Part shown: piece after piece, positions 21,690 through 33,014 of the stretch
Numbering within the stretch: position 1 is the first letter of the stretch
How the letters are laid out: each line of letters opens with the position of its first letter
DNA from: Gonocerus acuteangulatus
Lineage: Eukaryota > Arthropoda > Insecta > Hemiptera > Coreidae
Direction: 5' to 3'
Assembly: GCA_946811695.1 (NCBI GenBank)
Contig: OX328131.1
Coordinates: forward strand, 13,818,017-13,882,016
Length of the DNA stretch: 64,000 nucleotides
Made by a program: the position numbers and the translations under genes
The notes under the pieces: generated by a model
Database searches by the model: none
What the model was told of the DNA's origin: nothing
The model's input: only the letters and a program-made list of their open reading frames with translations

Positions 21690-22105
21690 ATTTAGACACG
21701 CAGAATCCAAATCCGGAGTTCGTTTCACCGCGTCATTTGAGATTTAAGAGCATTTGTAGGTCAAATTTCGTATAAAGTCGTTAAAGAAAAAATAACTAGA
21801 GCTTCCATGGTTTTGAGGGTCGCTGAATTTTAATCCGAAGTCTGTTTCACCCCATTGGCGCCAAATCATAGTCATTTATTTTGCGTTTATTTTGCAACAA
21901 TAAATCTACTGACAAAATTCTTTTTTGGCAAAATAGACATATTTGTTCTTCAAATGAACTTGATTCTTAGCTGATGGGGTAAAATAGACCTTGGATTCGA
22001 ATTCAGCGACACTTAAAACCATGGAAGCTTTAGTTATTTTTTCTTAAACGACTTCATACGAAATATGACATTCAAATCCTGCTGGGGTGAAACGGACTCC
22101 GGAAG
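21690..22105. repeat. Inverted repeat, arms of about 130-150 bases
   Basis: The left arm (about 21690-21855) includes AACTAGAGCTTCCATGGTTT and TCGCTGAATTTTAATCCGAA. The right arm (about 21975-22105) holds their complements. The outer ends carry GGAGTTCGTTTCACC and GGTGAAACGGACTCC. This looks like a TIR or foldback element of about 420 bases; no coding, superfamily unknown. Confidence 0.75.
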
Positions 22106-22106
22106 T

Positions 22107-22460
22107 GTCCGCTGGCGTTCGCGTTGGCGGAGTGGCAATGTGCGAAAAAAAGAATGTATGTTAAACACTACATAACATAGGTCTGTCGGGTGGAGCTAAA
22201 GCATATTTATGTTCCTGAATTCGAGCAGAAGGCTCTAAACGAAATTTTAGCATAAATATGCTTTAGTGATGACCAAACAGAAGAAAAAGCGTCACAAAAA
22301 ATTGTTACAAAAACGTGTTCGCTGGCGTTCGTGCTGGCGGGGGGAGGCAATTGCGAAAAAAAGACTGTATGTTATACACTACATTATATAGGTCTGTCGA
22401 GTGGAGTTAAAGCATATTTATGTTCCTGAATTTGAGTAGAAGGCTCTAAACGAAATGTTT
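22107..22460. repeat. Direct repeat G (two copies) with internal 16-bp palindrome
   Basis: GTCCGCTGGCGTTCGCG... to GGCTCTAAACGAAAT (22107-22247) recurs at 22317-22458. Between them CTAAAGCATATTTATG (about 22196) and CATAAATATGCTTTAG (about 22249) are perfect complements. The same sequence is found split by element B3 at 61033-61085 and 63910-64000. Confidence 0.8.
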
Positions 22461-22469
22461 TCTTCTTAT

Positions 22470-23095
22470 ATTATTATCTTTGAAATATTTTGTGTAACAC
22501 TTGTTGAACAATTATTCAAACAGTTTATAATCCACCCTCGCCAAGATAATCCCTTCAATGTTTGCAATGCTCAATGAAGTTCTCCTTGCCCGCTAAGCCA
22601 TGAATGCTTAACCACCTGGTTACCGGGGCTTTATAATGTACATCGGCTTGATGAAGCATCATTGTTCCTTCCGTCAATTCCATCCGATGGATTTATTTTA
22701 TTAAAGCGGGCTCCAAACCAAATTTCGGCTTATTCATGGGGGTTTTCATAATTCAATCGAAAACACAAAGTTCTCGGTGTTTGTGGTCGCAAAATTGGTC
22801 AGCGATTGTCCGCACTGTTTGCCAAGTTCGCACAATGCCATTTCAAAGTCCTTCCAATGAAAGGTTAACCCGTTGAGAGGATTTGGCGAGAGGCTAACGA
22901 GAAAACGGAACACAATGCTTTGCTTTCATTGTCAAAGGAAACCGCTTAGTGTGCAGTTAAACAAACATGGCGGCTATTTGCTTATCTTAGGGGACCGCTT
23001 TAGCGCCTGGAGAATCAACCGTAACTTAGTTACTTCACGAGATATGATTATTTCTACGGCCAAATTTGTATGAAATCTAGCTTTGGGAGATAAAG
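22470..23095. other. No gene; non-repetitive stretch
   Basis: About 22500-23050 is more balanced in GC, shares no repeats with the rest of the window, and includes CCTTCCAATGAAAGGTTAAC and AAACATGGCGGCTATTTGC. It is a candidate single-copy region, but no function can be read from it. Confidence 0.4.
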
Positions 23096-23112
23096 CTAGC
23101 TACTCCAGCTAT

Positions 23113-23280
23113 CGAAGAGAAGTAGTCCTTACAAGACTTCGCATTGGACTTACCTTACAAGCCAACTATAAGATATTCACCCAACAAGACATAAAACTGC
23201 GTAAATACTGCAACGCCATATAAACTGTAAACCACTAATAAACGGACCGCAGAAATCCCACTCTTCGTATATGAAAGATT
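23113..23280 (+). pseudogene. LINE ORF2 C-terminal domain remnant
   Basis: The frame reads RREVVLTRLRIGLTLQANYK then IKLRKYCNAI and a stop. It matches the (R)REEVVLxRLRIGHT tail of arthropod LINEs but lacks the CxxC...H site. Short and broken. Confidence 0.65.
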
Positions 23281-23816
23281 AATGGATAGTTGCACACACA
23301 CAAATTACAATTTCTACGAAGAAACTTATATAATATAAACATAAAAAAATGACACAAGATATAATTGTTTATCTCTAGAACACCAATCTTTGTCAAAATG
23401 ATGAGTACCTCTGTGATTTACCGTCGCCCCTCTCCTCCTCGTCTTCTATTCTCCACCAAAGCCCAGCTTTACTACCTGTGGTCAATACTTGACGAGGCAT
23501 CGAAAGAACTACATCGCTCGTACCAGCTGTTTAGAAATTACGTGAAATTATGCCAAAGAAAGTACGTGAAAATTACAATTGTTTGGAGCTCGAGAAATAT
23601 CTGTTTGCACGCCTGTTTGACTAAGGTTGGTTTTGTTTTTATTGTTTACATGAAAATCATTGAATAAACTAAGCTTTGGAATTTTGTACTAATTTTCATT
23701 ACCTCTCCCATCTAAGTTGTGAAACTAATCAATAAAGTTATATTAATCAATTTCGAAGAATATTTAATATGAAAAAATACCTTAAATTAAAGAATATCTC
23801 ATAAGTTGAGTTTTTA
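23281..23816. other. No supported gene; one weak open frame
   Basis: A frame at 23398-23667 (from MMSTSVIYRRPSPPRLLFST to NYVKLCQRKYVK) has fairly normal amino-acid composition. I recognise no family, and there is no promoter, splice or repeat evidence, so it is not called as a gene. Confidence 0.25.
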
Positions 23817-23882
<66 letters not shown>

Positions 23883-23890
23883 CACACACA
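23817..23890. repeat. (AT)n microsatellite
   Basis: An AT run with terminal TACACACA variant. Confidence 0.95.
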
Positions 23891-24000
23891 TATAAATATA
23901 TATATTTTTTTTTAAAGTAAGTTTTGTCTGAATCACGAATAGATGGTAGAATGGGGTAGGCAAAGGAAGGTAGGTGTTCTAGGGTTAAAAAACCATTATA

Positions 24001-24251
24001 TCGTCGATACAAAAGCAAACTAACGAATATGAAAAATGCATCTTTCATTGTCAATCTTTACTAATTTCTGCTGGACTTATGTGCGGCAAATTCTTGAATC
24101 TGATTTCACTCTATTAAAGGAAAAGTATTCCACTATCAAAAGGTCAAATCTGCCAAATATTTGACCGTCCAAAAAAAAGTTATGAGTGAATACTTTTCCA
24201 CTCTGAAAAGTGGTGATTTTCATATTCGTTAGTTTGCTTTTGTATCGACGA
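24001..24251. mobile_element. MITE E, copy 1 (TA duplication)
   Basis: TIRs of about 35 bases: TCGTCGATACAAAAGCAAAC at the left, with its complement ending TCGACGA at 24251. TA stands at 23999-24000 and 24252-24253. The 251-bp length and interior (GCATCTTTCATTGTCAATCT...) match copy 2 at 43608-43859. TA duplication suggests a Tc1/mariner-type mobiliser; no coding. Confidence 0.9.
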
Positions 24252-24256
24252 TATGT

Positions 24257-24322
<66 letters not shown>
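24257..24322. repeat. Poly(T) tract of about 65 bases
   Basis: An almost pure T run abuts MITE E. It could be the complement of a retroposed poly(A) tail, but no retrocopy is visible to its right on the minus strand. Confidence 0.9.
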
Positions 24323-24532
24323 CAGATCATAGAAAATTGATTGATATAATATAACTTCTTGTGGCTTCCGGTGCATTTTCGCGTTAAGCGTCATATTTTT
24401 GTGGATCCCCAGCCATACCTCCAATTTTCTTATTTTATATTTTCTTTGATAATAAAATCAAATACGAAACTAAAAAAAATGTTTTGTGCTTCGAAGGGAC
24501 GGACTCCATTTATATTTTCTAAACATAAATGC

Positions 24533-25261
24533 GATTCCGTCCCTTACTTGCGATTTCTGTGGGATTTGAATGTTTTGGAGGGCTGCCCACCAATAACCCT
24601 CCAAAACATTATAATTCCACAGAAATCTCTAGTAAGATACTTAGGACTGATACTAGACAAACGTTTAACTTGGAAGCCACACATAACACAGAAAAGACAG
24701 GACAGACGTTTTAGACTTTTATCACGCTTACTGGACAAACGCTCGAAACTTTCATCGAATAACAAACGACTTATATACAATACCATACTCCGACCAATAT
24801 GGACTTATGGACTTGAACTATGGGGTTCCACTAAACCTTCCAATTCCTACAGAATACAAACAATGCAATCCAAAATCCTTCGAAAAATATCCAATGCTCC
24901 TTACTATGTTTCGAACCAAACTCTCCATAATGACTTCAATATCCCCTTTATCCAATCCCTGGCCAAATCAGTCTATCAGAAGTTTCATTCCAATCTTCCC
25001 GGCCATCCAAATCCTTTGATATACTCTCTATCCTCCTTCCATAATCCACAAAATCCTCATAGAAGGCTGAAGCGGAGGTGGCCTAGAGACAATTTGTTTT
25101 AACATTCTATCTGTAATGCTCAAAATTTATTGTGGGTTTTGTAATTGTACATATTCCCATATCACGCCTTACATTGTTAATTTTCCAATACCAACTAAAT
25201 TACTGGAAATATGTTTACATATTGTTGTAATTATCAATAAAGGTTAAAAAAAAAAAAAAAA
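24533..25261 (+). mobile_element. 5'-truncated Jockey-type LINE with target duplication and poly(A)
   Basis: AAACATAAATGC stands at 24521-24532 and again at 25262-25273 after a poly(A) tail of about 20 bases, so the target-site duplication is 12 bp. The 3' UTR ends CAATAAAGGTT before the A run. The first about 100 bases are a foldback: 24551-24580 is the complement of 24597-24627, consistent with inversion at the 5' end during target-primed reverse transcription. The retained coding piece ends normally. Confidence 0.9.
24600..25102 (+). pseudogene. Jockey-clade reverse transcriptase ORF2, C-terminal part
   Basis: About 165 uninterrupted codons. They carry the post-RT landmarks of Jockey elements: VRYLGLILDKRLTWKPHI, then SSNNKRLIYNTILRPIWTYG, LELWGSTKP, IQTMQSKILRKISNAPYYVS, NQTLHNDFNIPFIQ and a basic end RRLKRRWPRDNLF with a stop. 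The YLG(L) motif and the IWTYGxxLWG motif lie in the thumb/connection region after the polymerase. The endonuclease and the FADD catalytic centre are absent through 5' truncation. The open frame extends upstream to 24359, but that part lies outside the insertion or in its foldback and is not LINE protein. The 3' end has no damage, so the insertion may be fairly young. Confidence 0.9.
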
Positions 25262-25273
25262 AAACATAAATGC

Positions 25274-25669
25274 TACCAGTACAAGTTTTGATAGTTATTA
25301 ATTTCATTTCTTATTATTTTATTTTAGGAGCTTCGCAACAAGGCCATTTTCTCCTTCAATTTCACTATTACAAACTTAATTTATTATAGATATTAATATT
25401 GAGAGAAATATATTTTTTTCTTTCTAATTGTGCGAAATATAAATAGAAAGAATAAAAAAACAATTAGGCATAAATCTAAATATTGGGAGACAGATATACG
25501 CTGTACTTGAATTTTAAATAACGTTTTTCGATATCCTGGAAGCCAGAAACATTTAAAATAAAAATATCACAATTAGGTGCCCAAAAGAAAAAAAAAAACA
25601 AAAATCTTTAAAAATTATTTAGCTGCATACAACAATATATTGTGGGTTATATGTATATATATTTAATTT
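25274..25669. other. No gene seen
   Basis: AT-rich sequence without a supported feature. Confidence 0.5.
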
Positions 25670-27840
25670 TATGTATCTATCTGGAATCATACGCTCCACT
25701 ATACGTCAGAGGATTACACATCTCGACGCTTAGCGTATAGAATGGACTGATTAAATGCATATTGAACAGGAAATGCAAATTATATGTAGTCTATCCGGGT
25801 TTATGTTTCACCGATGATAATAAGTCATTTTAGTTAGAGCTAAGCCTACTGGACTAGATCGCTAGATTAATTAAACTAATTTCATATTAATTACATTATA
25901 CCCTCCCATCGGTACATATATGTATTGATATCTCAAACAATAAGCAGTACTTTTAACTTGGATAATATATCTTCGAAAATTCTGATTTAACCTAATTTAT
26001 CTCTTTATTTACGAATGAAAAAATAAAGGCATTTTGTTCAAATAATACGTGAACATATTAAAATAAAATTATAAAATAATTTCAAGTCTTGTATATGCGA
26101 TACATAATTTATGCACAAAGATACAATATACATTTATTTAGAAAACTAACTGTATATAATATTTAAAAATAATAAATAAAAATAATCACTTTAGAATACA
26201 TTACATTTAAAATGTCCTCGTGTCTTGCAATTACAGATAGTGGTCACACACGATAAAAAGTACATTTAATCGTATATTTGAATCGTTCAATTCCCAACCT
26301 GCAGTTAATGCAGGTTTGTATAGTCTGAGAGTTGAACAGCTGAGTTTAAATACGATAGTAAAAACCCATTTCTATGGTGCTCTGAACAGAATCACTTTAA
26401 TATCCCAGGCTCTTTAGCACGTAGGCTCCGAGGCTCGCTGTGTTATTTCAAGCATTCTTGTGTTTGGTCGAAGCTTTCTCAGAGGAAATTATTCCAGGGG
26501 CAGGAAATGTATTAGTATTACCTTTTAAACACCTAATTAAATTAATTGAAATGCCTGATTTGAAAGTTAATGAAATTAAAAACGAAAAGAAAAAGTGGTG
26601 TAACACGATTATCATAATTGTGTGAGTACGATCATTAGAAATAATGAAAATAGATCCAGAAAACGGTTGAAACAAATGTTTCACTCATTTAAAAGGAACT
26701 TGGCATATGTACTATGGTACTGAAACGTTTTTCATAGTGACCACAAAGAAGTACTAGTCAAGGTGTCGAGCTGCAAAAAGCTATGACAGGATTCACCGCG
26801 TATATTTTAAATAATTGTTTTGACATATCCTAACGTTTCAAACACGTTGCACTGTCCGTGGTCACAAGCACATGTTTGAATAAAAATATCTCTTCAGCAC
26901 GTAGGCTCCGAGGCTCGCTGTGTTATTTCAAGCATTCTCGTGTTTGGTCGGGGCTTTCTTACAGGCAATTATTCCAGGGGCAGGAAATGTATTAGTATTA
27001 CCTTACAAACACCTGATTAAATTTATTGAAATTCCTGATTTGAAAGCTAATGAAATTAAAAACTGGTGTACCCCAATTATAATTAACACCAATGTTATTT
27101 ACTATATTTTCATATTTATGTTTTTCTCATATTTAATGTTTTTAATGAAATCATCTATTATATTAAAAAAATCGTTATCCATTTATAAATGATGTTCCAA
27201 TGAATGCATTCTCCACACGAATTAAATACAAAAAGTTTTAATATAATATCTGTCATACAGATAAATACATAGATGTATATTTAACAGGGTTATAGTAATT
27301 GTGTTTACTATCATTAGAAATTTTAGACATTTTCTCCAGAAAACGGTAGAAATAATTTTTTCACTTATTTCAAAGGAACTAGGCATATATTCTGTGGTTC
27401 TCAACCTTTTTTCATAGGGACCACCAACAAGTGTTAGTCAAGTTATCGAGCCGCAAAAAGCTATGACAGGATTCATCACGTGTATTATAAATATTTGTTT
27501 TGGCATTTCTTGACGTTTCAAACAGGTTGCACTGTCCTCGGCTAGAAGCAGCTGTTTCAATAATATTATTTAGGTGTTAATAAAAAACAAAATTTAAGAT
27601 TAAAGAACTTTTAATGAAAAACATTTGGATCAAGTTCATTTATTTGCCCGGTTTTGTATCAAATCGTACCTAGGCTTGAGACTCGCTGTGCTATTTCATG
27701 CCTTCTCGTGTTTGGTAGAGACTTTCTTCCATGTAATTATTCCAGCGAAAGAAAATGTATTAGTATTACCTTACAAACCCCTGATTAAATTCATTGAAAT
27801 TCCTGATTCAGAAGTCAATTAAAATAAAAACAGGTGAATT
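25670..27840 (+). repeat. Long dispersed repeat F, copy 1 (inverted partner 42475-44350)
   Basis: The copy starts near CTATCTGGAATCATACGCTC and ends near AATAAAAACAGGTG. The same order of segments is found inverted at 42475-44350. Inside, a unit starting AGCACGTAGGCTCCGAGGCTC and running through TTATTCCAGGGGCAGGAAAT and AGTATTACCTT is present at about 26410 and 26898, and in diverged form at about 27655. Each full unit is followed by a segment resembling hAT-type ends (TGGTTCTCAACCTTTTTTCA, 27396). Short frames (IIPGAGNVLVLP...) recur between copies but carry no known domain. Confidence 0.8.
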
Positions 27841-28379
27841 ACAAGGAACCCTATCACCGTTGTTATTTCTGATATTTTTCCATATTATTCATTTGGTCAT
27901 GTGTTATTCTTCATGTAATAATAATAATAATTTTCCAGTGTTGCAGTGTAACATCAATATACAAAAACGAAATATAGAATGTACCAAAATAAAATTCTAC
28001 ATACAGATACATAATTATGTATCCAATATTTTTCAGGCGGAAGGTCAATAAAAGAGAATTAACACAGTCAATTCATTTATTTGTTCTTGCTCTACAAACC
28101 TCAGGTGCCTCTGCAGGAGCCAAAAACTCAATAAACTAAAACTTACAGCCTAATTAAATTAAGGCTAACCTTCCTGTAAAATGGCCACATCCAATATGAG
28201 GTTGCTATTACCTACTCACAGTCGATCAGCTGTGTAAAATCGATAGAATCCAAAAATCGATCATCCAGAACCAGATAAGTCCATTATAATAAAATACATT
28301 TTTAGATTTTGTCAAGAGATAAAAGTTAATTAAATTTTGTTTAGCAAATTAAAAAATATACTATTTAAATATTTTATAT

Positions 28380-28548
28380 CAGTTTTTTTGTTAACCGCTT
28401 TCTTTCTGTTTTTAATTATGTGAATGTTTTCCTTTATTTTACTTTTCGTCAAATTTCTTTCTTTTTCTATAATTTATACATTTGCGAAGTCGAATTCAAG
28501 CTTATATTTTATCGAATGGTTAGCCAGAGAAGTTTTATTATCCTGAGC
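28380..28548 (-). pseudogene. Penelope-like GIY-YIG endonuclease, C-terminal end
   Basis: The minus strand reads KTSLANHSIKYKLEFDFANV, a stop, then IIEKERNLTKSKIKENIHII and KNRKKAVNKKT. It aligns with PLE1 over the same block (LANHSIKY, FDF, KENIHIIKNRKK, NKK). One internal stop; the upstream RT and most of the endonuclease are missing. Confidence 0.85.
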
Positions 28549-28589
28549 ATCCACATTTTTGGCGTGTTGCTTTATTCTCTTTCTGGCTC

Positions 28590-28615
28590 CTGAAGAGACA
28601 CCAAGGGTGTGAAAC
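28590..28615 (+). ncRNA. Hammerhead-like motif, one core change (PLE2)
   Basis: CTGAAGA (28590-28596), stem ACACC/GGTGT, then GAAAC (28611-28615) and ATG in place of GTC. It is a better-preserved relative of the motif in PLE1. Confidence 0.4.
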
Positions 28616-28690
28616 ATGTAGAGCAAGAACAAATTAATGAATTGACTGTGTTAATTCTCTTTTATTGACCTTCCGCCAGAAAAATATTGT

Positions 28691-29219
28691 ATTGAAGAAG
28701 ATTGGGTCACTATAAAATATAAACATAATTATGTATATGTTAAGAGTGTTATTAAAATTATGTGTTATGATAATTTTGAATTATTATTAAAAAGTCGCCT
28801 ATAAGTTAACCTAACTCACTTGTGTTAGGTCGACACTTCAGGAACAGGAATGTATTAGATTTTCTTACAAAATTCTGATTAAATTGATTGAAATACCTGA
28901 TTTCAAAGGAAATAAAACGAATAAAAAACCGTTGTTATTAGTCAATTTAATAACCATGTTTCTTCTGTTGATGAGTGAAGTGGCTATTGGCTGAGCTGTG
29001 AGTTGTATTGATTCTGAACCAATCTAGATAAAAAGTACAGTAAATAGAAGAAACATTGACAAGTGATTGGAAGGCACACATTAATACATTTGCCAAATGG
29101 AATCGTCTGAATAAATGTAATTTTACAGAACAATAATTTTTGAAGGGAAGTACATTTAAGCCTATTTATTAGGTTGATGACAGTGTATTATTTCGGCAAT
29201 TGAGTATTTATTGTAAAAT
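28691..29219. other. No gene; diverged F fragment near 28820-28930
   Basis: CAGGAACAGGAATGTATTAG and TGAAATACCTGATTTCAAAG resemble the F unit. Nothing else is seen. Confidence 0.5.
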
Positions 29220-29223
29220 TTAA

Positions 29224-30160
29224 CCCTGGAATCACAAGGTGGGGTCAGCCGTGACCCCTGAGTTCTGAAAATATTTGTTATTTCCTACACATTCCAGCTG
29301 TTAAACATGTCCGATCCTGTACCTTCCTGTCCTGACAAGGTGATCATAATAGAGCGCCAGGCTTTTCTCATTCCTATCCCTCTGAACGTATATAAAGCCT
29401 TTGGGTCACGGGCGACCCCACGTTGTGATTTATGTAATATTTTTATTTATCGAATGTAGTATGTCTAACGAAATATTATTTTTCGCTGAAGATTAAATTC
29501 ACAATGAGTTGCTTTGGCAAATTGTAAAAAAGAAAAACAGAGCGTTTGGAGACGTTTTGAATAGTAAAAACAGTGAAATTGGTGAAGTATGTGATACGAG
29601 TGAAAAAGAGGATGGCCATATATACGATGTGGTGTTTTTGATCGTAAAAAAGACAGGAAAGCTGTAACACATTGCGCAAAGTGTAGTAAGACTCTTACTG
29701 TAAGAATCTGTGCTAGTCAAAGTATATCTGAAAAATGTATAAATGAATAACAATATTTTTATTTTTTTAATCATTATAATGTGCATACATTCAAGTCACT
29801 ATATTTTTCCATTTTTAAACCAACATATCATAGTATTTTTTTACTCTAGCAGTCATAAAGAAAAAAATATTATAGGAGAAAACGTTATATCTAATGTTGA
29901 CATTCAGAGGACAAATATTCAAATAAACTTATGTCTAAATTTGTGGTATTTTTTTATGTTTGATTTGCCACACCCACATTTTACAATTGAATAAGATTAT
30001 TTGGTTATAAATTGCTATATTATACATGGTAGTCATCTTAAAATACCATTTCGGAAACCTAACACCAAATTTGTAAAAGAATTACGAAAGAATGGAAGGG
30101 GTCTTATATGACCCCACGCTGTGAGATTTGTAACAGCTTTATCATGTTGTGATTCCAGGG
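29224..30160 (+). mobile_element. piggyBac-type element with internal deletion
   Basis: TTAA at 29220-29223 and 30161-30164 flanks perfect 14-bp terminal repeats CCCTGGAATCACAA / TTGTGATTCCAGGG. Inner motifs with GTGGGGTCA and TGACCCCAC recur near both ends. The interior keeps a start-like ATG (29461) and a C-terminal cysteine-rich tail, with the DDD core removed. It is therefore a non-autonomous derivative of a piggyBac transposon. Confidence 0.85.
29461..29748 (+). pseudogene. piggyBac transposase remnants (N-terminus and Cys-rich tail)
   Basis: At 29461 a short frame reads MSNEILFFAED before a stop, plausible as the original N-terminus. At about 29619-29748 the frame reads RCGVFDRKKDRKAVTHCAKC then SKTLTVRICASQSISEKCIN and stop. 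The spaced cysteines resemble the C-terminal zinc domain of piggyBac transposases, which binds terminal repeats; one expected cysteine reads Phe. The catalytic domain between them is absent. Placement between TTAA-flanked CCC ends supports the call. Confidence 0.65.
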
Positions 30161-30164
30161 TTAA

Positions 30165-31219
30165 TTTACCTTGTAAGAAATATAATATATATATATTGAT
30201 TCTTTTTAATCGTACTTTTATAATAAAATGAAAAAAAATATGTAGCTTACCTTTACTGATTACGTTCAGTTTTAATTACTGAGTTTATAGCTTTTTTTAG
30301 TAAGGGGAAATTCCTTTTTTCTATTCGGCTATTTGCAAAGCTGAACCTTCTGAAAAATGATGTATTGAGTTTCCTTTTTGAGATAATGTATTCAATGACT
30401 CTACGATACCGGAATATTTTCAGCACACTCTTGTCAAAACTCTTCCGAATGTTGACAGATTCGTCCACGCGTTATCGATCAGAAGATATTAAAGTGGCGT
30501 TTCGAAAAGGTTTTCGGGTAGAAATAAATTTTTCAAAATTGATTTGCTGTATTTTCAAACAGATATAGCTCAAGTGGGTGAATAATGCAAGTATAACCGT
30601 AAAAAATCGTGTTGAGAATTTGTTCATTGTTGTATTACTGTACTGTAATAGTGAAATGTAATTTAACAACTCCATATTTGTCAGATATGAATTAGTAGTT
30701 AGTAAAATATATAATATTTATTATATTTATATATTATAATAAAAATGTTTTAAAGTAATTTGTGTAATTATTTTTTTAATTAACATGTAATTACTTGATT
30801 TCTTTTTTTTTGGGGGGGGGGGGAATTTATTTTCTAATACAATTTCTTATTATTATTGACGATGTACTGAAATCACTAATTCGATGAGATAACGGCCATA
30901 AGTTGCAGAGCTTATAAATAAATAAAAAATATTGAAGATAGGAAAAACTTAAATGTAACGATAAAATATCGCAAATAACAATGGTCTTAAGTTCCCATGG
31001 AAGACCTTGTTTAACTCCTTCTTTATTAACTTCTAAATGGGATATTTGAACAAGTTTTTCTGGGTAATGCTTTAGCATTTTTCGACCCTTGAATAATTGG
31101 AGCCTTTGAAAACGTCGTTGGCTTTTAATTTAATCGCCTTCTCTTTTTTTCTTGTAATTGAGCCGTTTTCAAAAATATAAGAACAATCTTTAAAGTAAAA
31201 TTTGTTCATTTTCTTGTCT
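30165..31219. other. No gene; poly-T/poly-G run near 30800
   Basis: T8 followed by G12 at about 30803-30823. Frames in this stretch have no recognisable domain. Confidence 0.5.
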
Positions 31220-31223
31220 TTAA

Positions 31224-32119
31224 GGGGTAATACTACCCTTTTTTTTTTACAATTTTTTTTTATGTGCTAGAAGTCTTCCTTAACTATTCAAAAATGATAT
31301 CCTAGAGCGTTTATGTGAAGAAAAAAAAGTTTAAATGGGCAAAAAGTACGATTTTCCGAGTGAATTCCCGGTGCCAAGGGAAAGCCGTGCTCATTTGAAA
31401 ATAATTTTTTGAGCGAGCTTATATTGGTCCCTTTTTAATTGTTAAATTTCTTTTTGGTGCTCCTTTAATACATTTCAAAATTAAAACCCATTTTTTTATC
31501 TTTATTACAAGAAAGCATGAAAAAAAAATGAAATAGGAAAGATATGACCATTTCAGAAAATTAAACTTTAAAGTCCTTTTCTCAAAACTATGTTTTTTTT
31601 TTTGTTTTTTTTTTGTTTTTTTTTTCCAAATCGGGCAATGCTCTGGCGTCTTCAATTTTTTCCCGATCAAATTCAAATTTTAACTGCAGCTTCCTCATGA
31701 TATTTGCTAGAAAATTACGTAAGATTTTTTTGATTCATTGAATTATAACGATTTTATGGCCAATTTTGTGACGGATTAGTTAATAGAAAATGAATAATTT
31801 TTCACCATTTTCGAAAAAATTAATATTTCTTTAAAATCCTACGTAATTTACTAGATTTAACCTTCTTCTTTCCAAATAATTTTTACTTTTCCGTTCTAGA
31901 TTAAAAATTGCCGCTTGTAGACTAACGCCCGTGAAAAAAGAGGGTTTCCGCTCGTCAGACACAGCGCCACCATTATTTTTTTCAAAGAATTGAAACGCAT
32001 TTTTTGGATACTTTAACATATCATATAAAACTTTTAATATAAAGAATTGAAAAATATTGATTTATTTATTATTTGTAATTTCAAGAAAATTACTTTGATT
32101 TTGAAGGTAGTATTAACCC
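31224..32119. mobile_element. TTAA-flanked TIR element
   Basis: TTAA at 31220-31223 and 32120-32123. The ends GGGGTAATACTACCCTT and AAGGTAGTATTAACCC are inverted repeats of about 17 bases. No transposase signature appears inside. TTAA duplication suggests piggyBac-type mobilisation, but the ends start GGG rather than CCC. Confidence 0.75.
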
Positions 32120-32123
32120 TTAA

Positions 32124-32682
32124 GTAACTTGTGCAAAATACATTTTCATTTTGTTGTCAAGGTTCTTTTTTTAATTACTAATAATTGCTTTTATTTTTAA
32201 GATTATTTTTTTTTTTTATTATTTGAATTATCAATAGACATAACATTTCCAAATATAAATTAATAAAGACCGTAAAATGTCAATGTTTGTTTTCAAACGA
32301 ATAAATACATTATGATACTTTTCCCATAAATAATTATCAATTCGGAGAATTACATATTACGTATTTTACCAATACATCCAACCCATTCATTAAATATTTT
32401 ATTCTGAGTCCTCAAACCACTTTTCCATGTATGTTCTATTTTATTCTGAGTCCTCAAACCACTTTTCTATGTATGTTCTATTTTCGGTGTAATTTAGTTT
32501 TATGGTAATTGAATCAATACAATTCTCAATGATAATATAGGCATATTCATTAATTCAATAATAGCGAATAATTCTCAGAATCAAGTTTGTTGCAACAATT
32601 ATTATTGTTACAAATTACCACAAGAATTAATGAATACGGAGAAGCATTTGATACGTCCGATGAGGTAAAGGGTTTATCTTCA
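32124..32682. other. No gene; 48-base direct duplication
   Basis: TTTTATTCTGAGTCCTCAAA to CATGTATGTTCTA occurs twice in tandem at about 32398-32490. Confidence 0.6.
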
Positions 32683-32695
32683 GGACCTTGGAAGA

Positions 32696-33001
32696 TTTTA
32701 TTTTATTTTATCCAATGCCCGTCGGTGGCGGTTGATCCATTTGACGCCGAGCCCCCCAGTATCGCTTAGTGAAATCAGGAAGATGGATGAGTTTGGTACA
32801 GACGAGAAGGTGACTCCCCACCATCCTTCCGCTTGAACATAGAGGGCAAATGTCTGAGTCTGCTAAGCCCAGGCGATGAAGATGGGCCTGCAGGTAGTCG
32901 TGTCCAGTTTCCAGAGGGAATCTTGCAACAGCTTCGCTTCTCCTCAGATCGTCAGGGATGTGACCTGGGGTTGCTAGGTTTTCCCACATACTTTTCCCGC
33001 C
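32696..33001 (-). mobile_element. Severely 5'-truncated LINE insertion with 13-bp target duplication
   Basis: GGACCTTGGAAGA stands at 32683-32695 and again at 33002-33014. The minus-strand 3' end carries a TAAAATAAAATAAAAT tail (32696-32711). The roughly 300-bp insert is the ORF2 end described in the next entry. Confidence 0.9.
32708..32989 (-). pseudogene. LINE ORF2 C-terminal zinc domain
   Basis: Ninety-three open codons: PGHIPDDLRRSEAVARFPLE, TGHDYLQAHLHRLGLADSDI, CPLCSSGRMVGSHLLVCTKL and a closing YWGARRQM. The RxxAVAxFxLxTGHDYLxxHLxRxG block followed by CxxC...H...C is a common tail of arthropod non-LTR retrotransposons, after RT and RNase H. It is undamaged but truncated at the 5' end. 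It differs from the RLRIGHTRLTH tail elsewhere in the window and so comes from another LINE family. Confidence 0.85.
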
Positions 33002-33014
33002 GGACCTTGGAAGA

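Larger units (their letters stand above)
28025..28690 (-). mobile_element. Penelope-like element end (PLE2) with inverted arms
   Basis: The left arm starts CAATATTTTTCAGGCGGAAG (28025). The right arm is its complement, running to 28690, and each arm is about 95 bases. Hammerhead-like sequence lies in the right arm and a minus-strand PLE coding tail inside. The arrangement is the same as PLE1 at 18681-19266. Confidence 0.8.

Noticed and set aside
24359..24596. N-terminal part of the 247-codon frame
   Set aside because: It lies before or within the LINE insertion junction and foldback; only codons from about 24600 are LINE-derived.
26440..27192. Recurring short frames IIPGAGNVLVLP...KHLIKFIEIPD in repeat F
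   Set aside because: Shared between copies because the DNA is repeated; lengths differ, frames break, and no known domain is seen.
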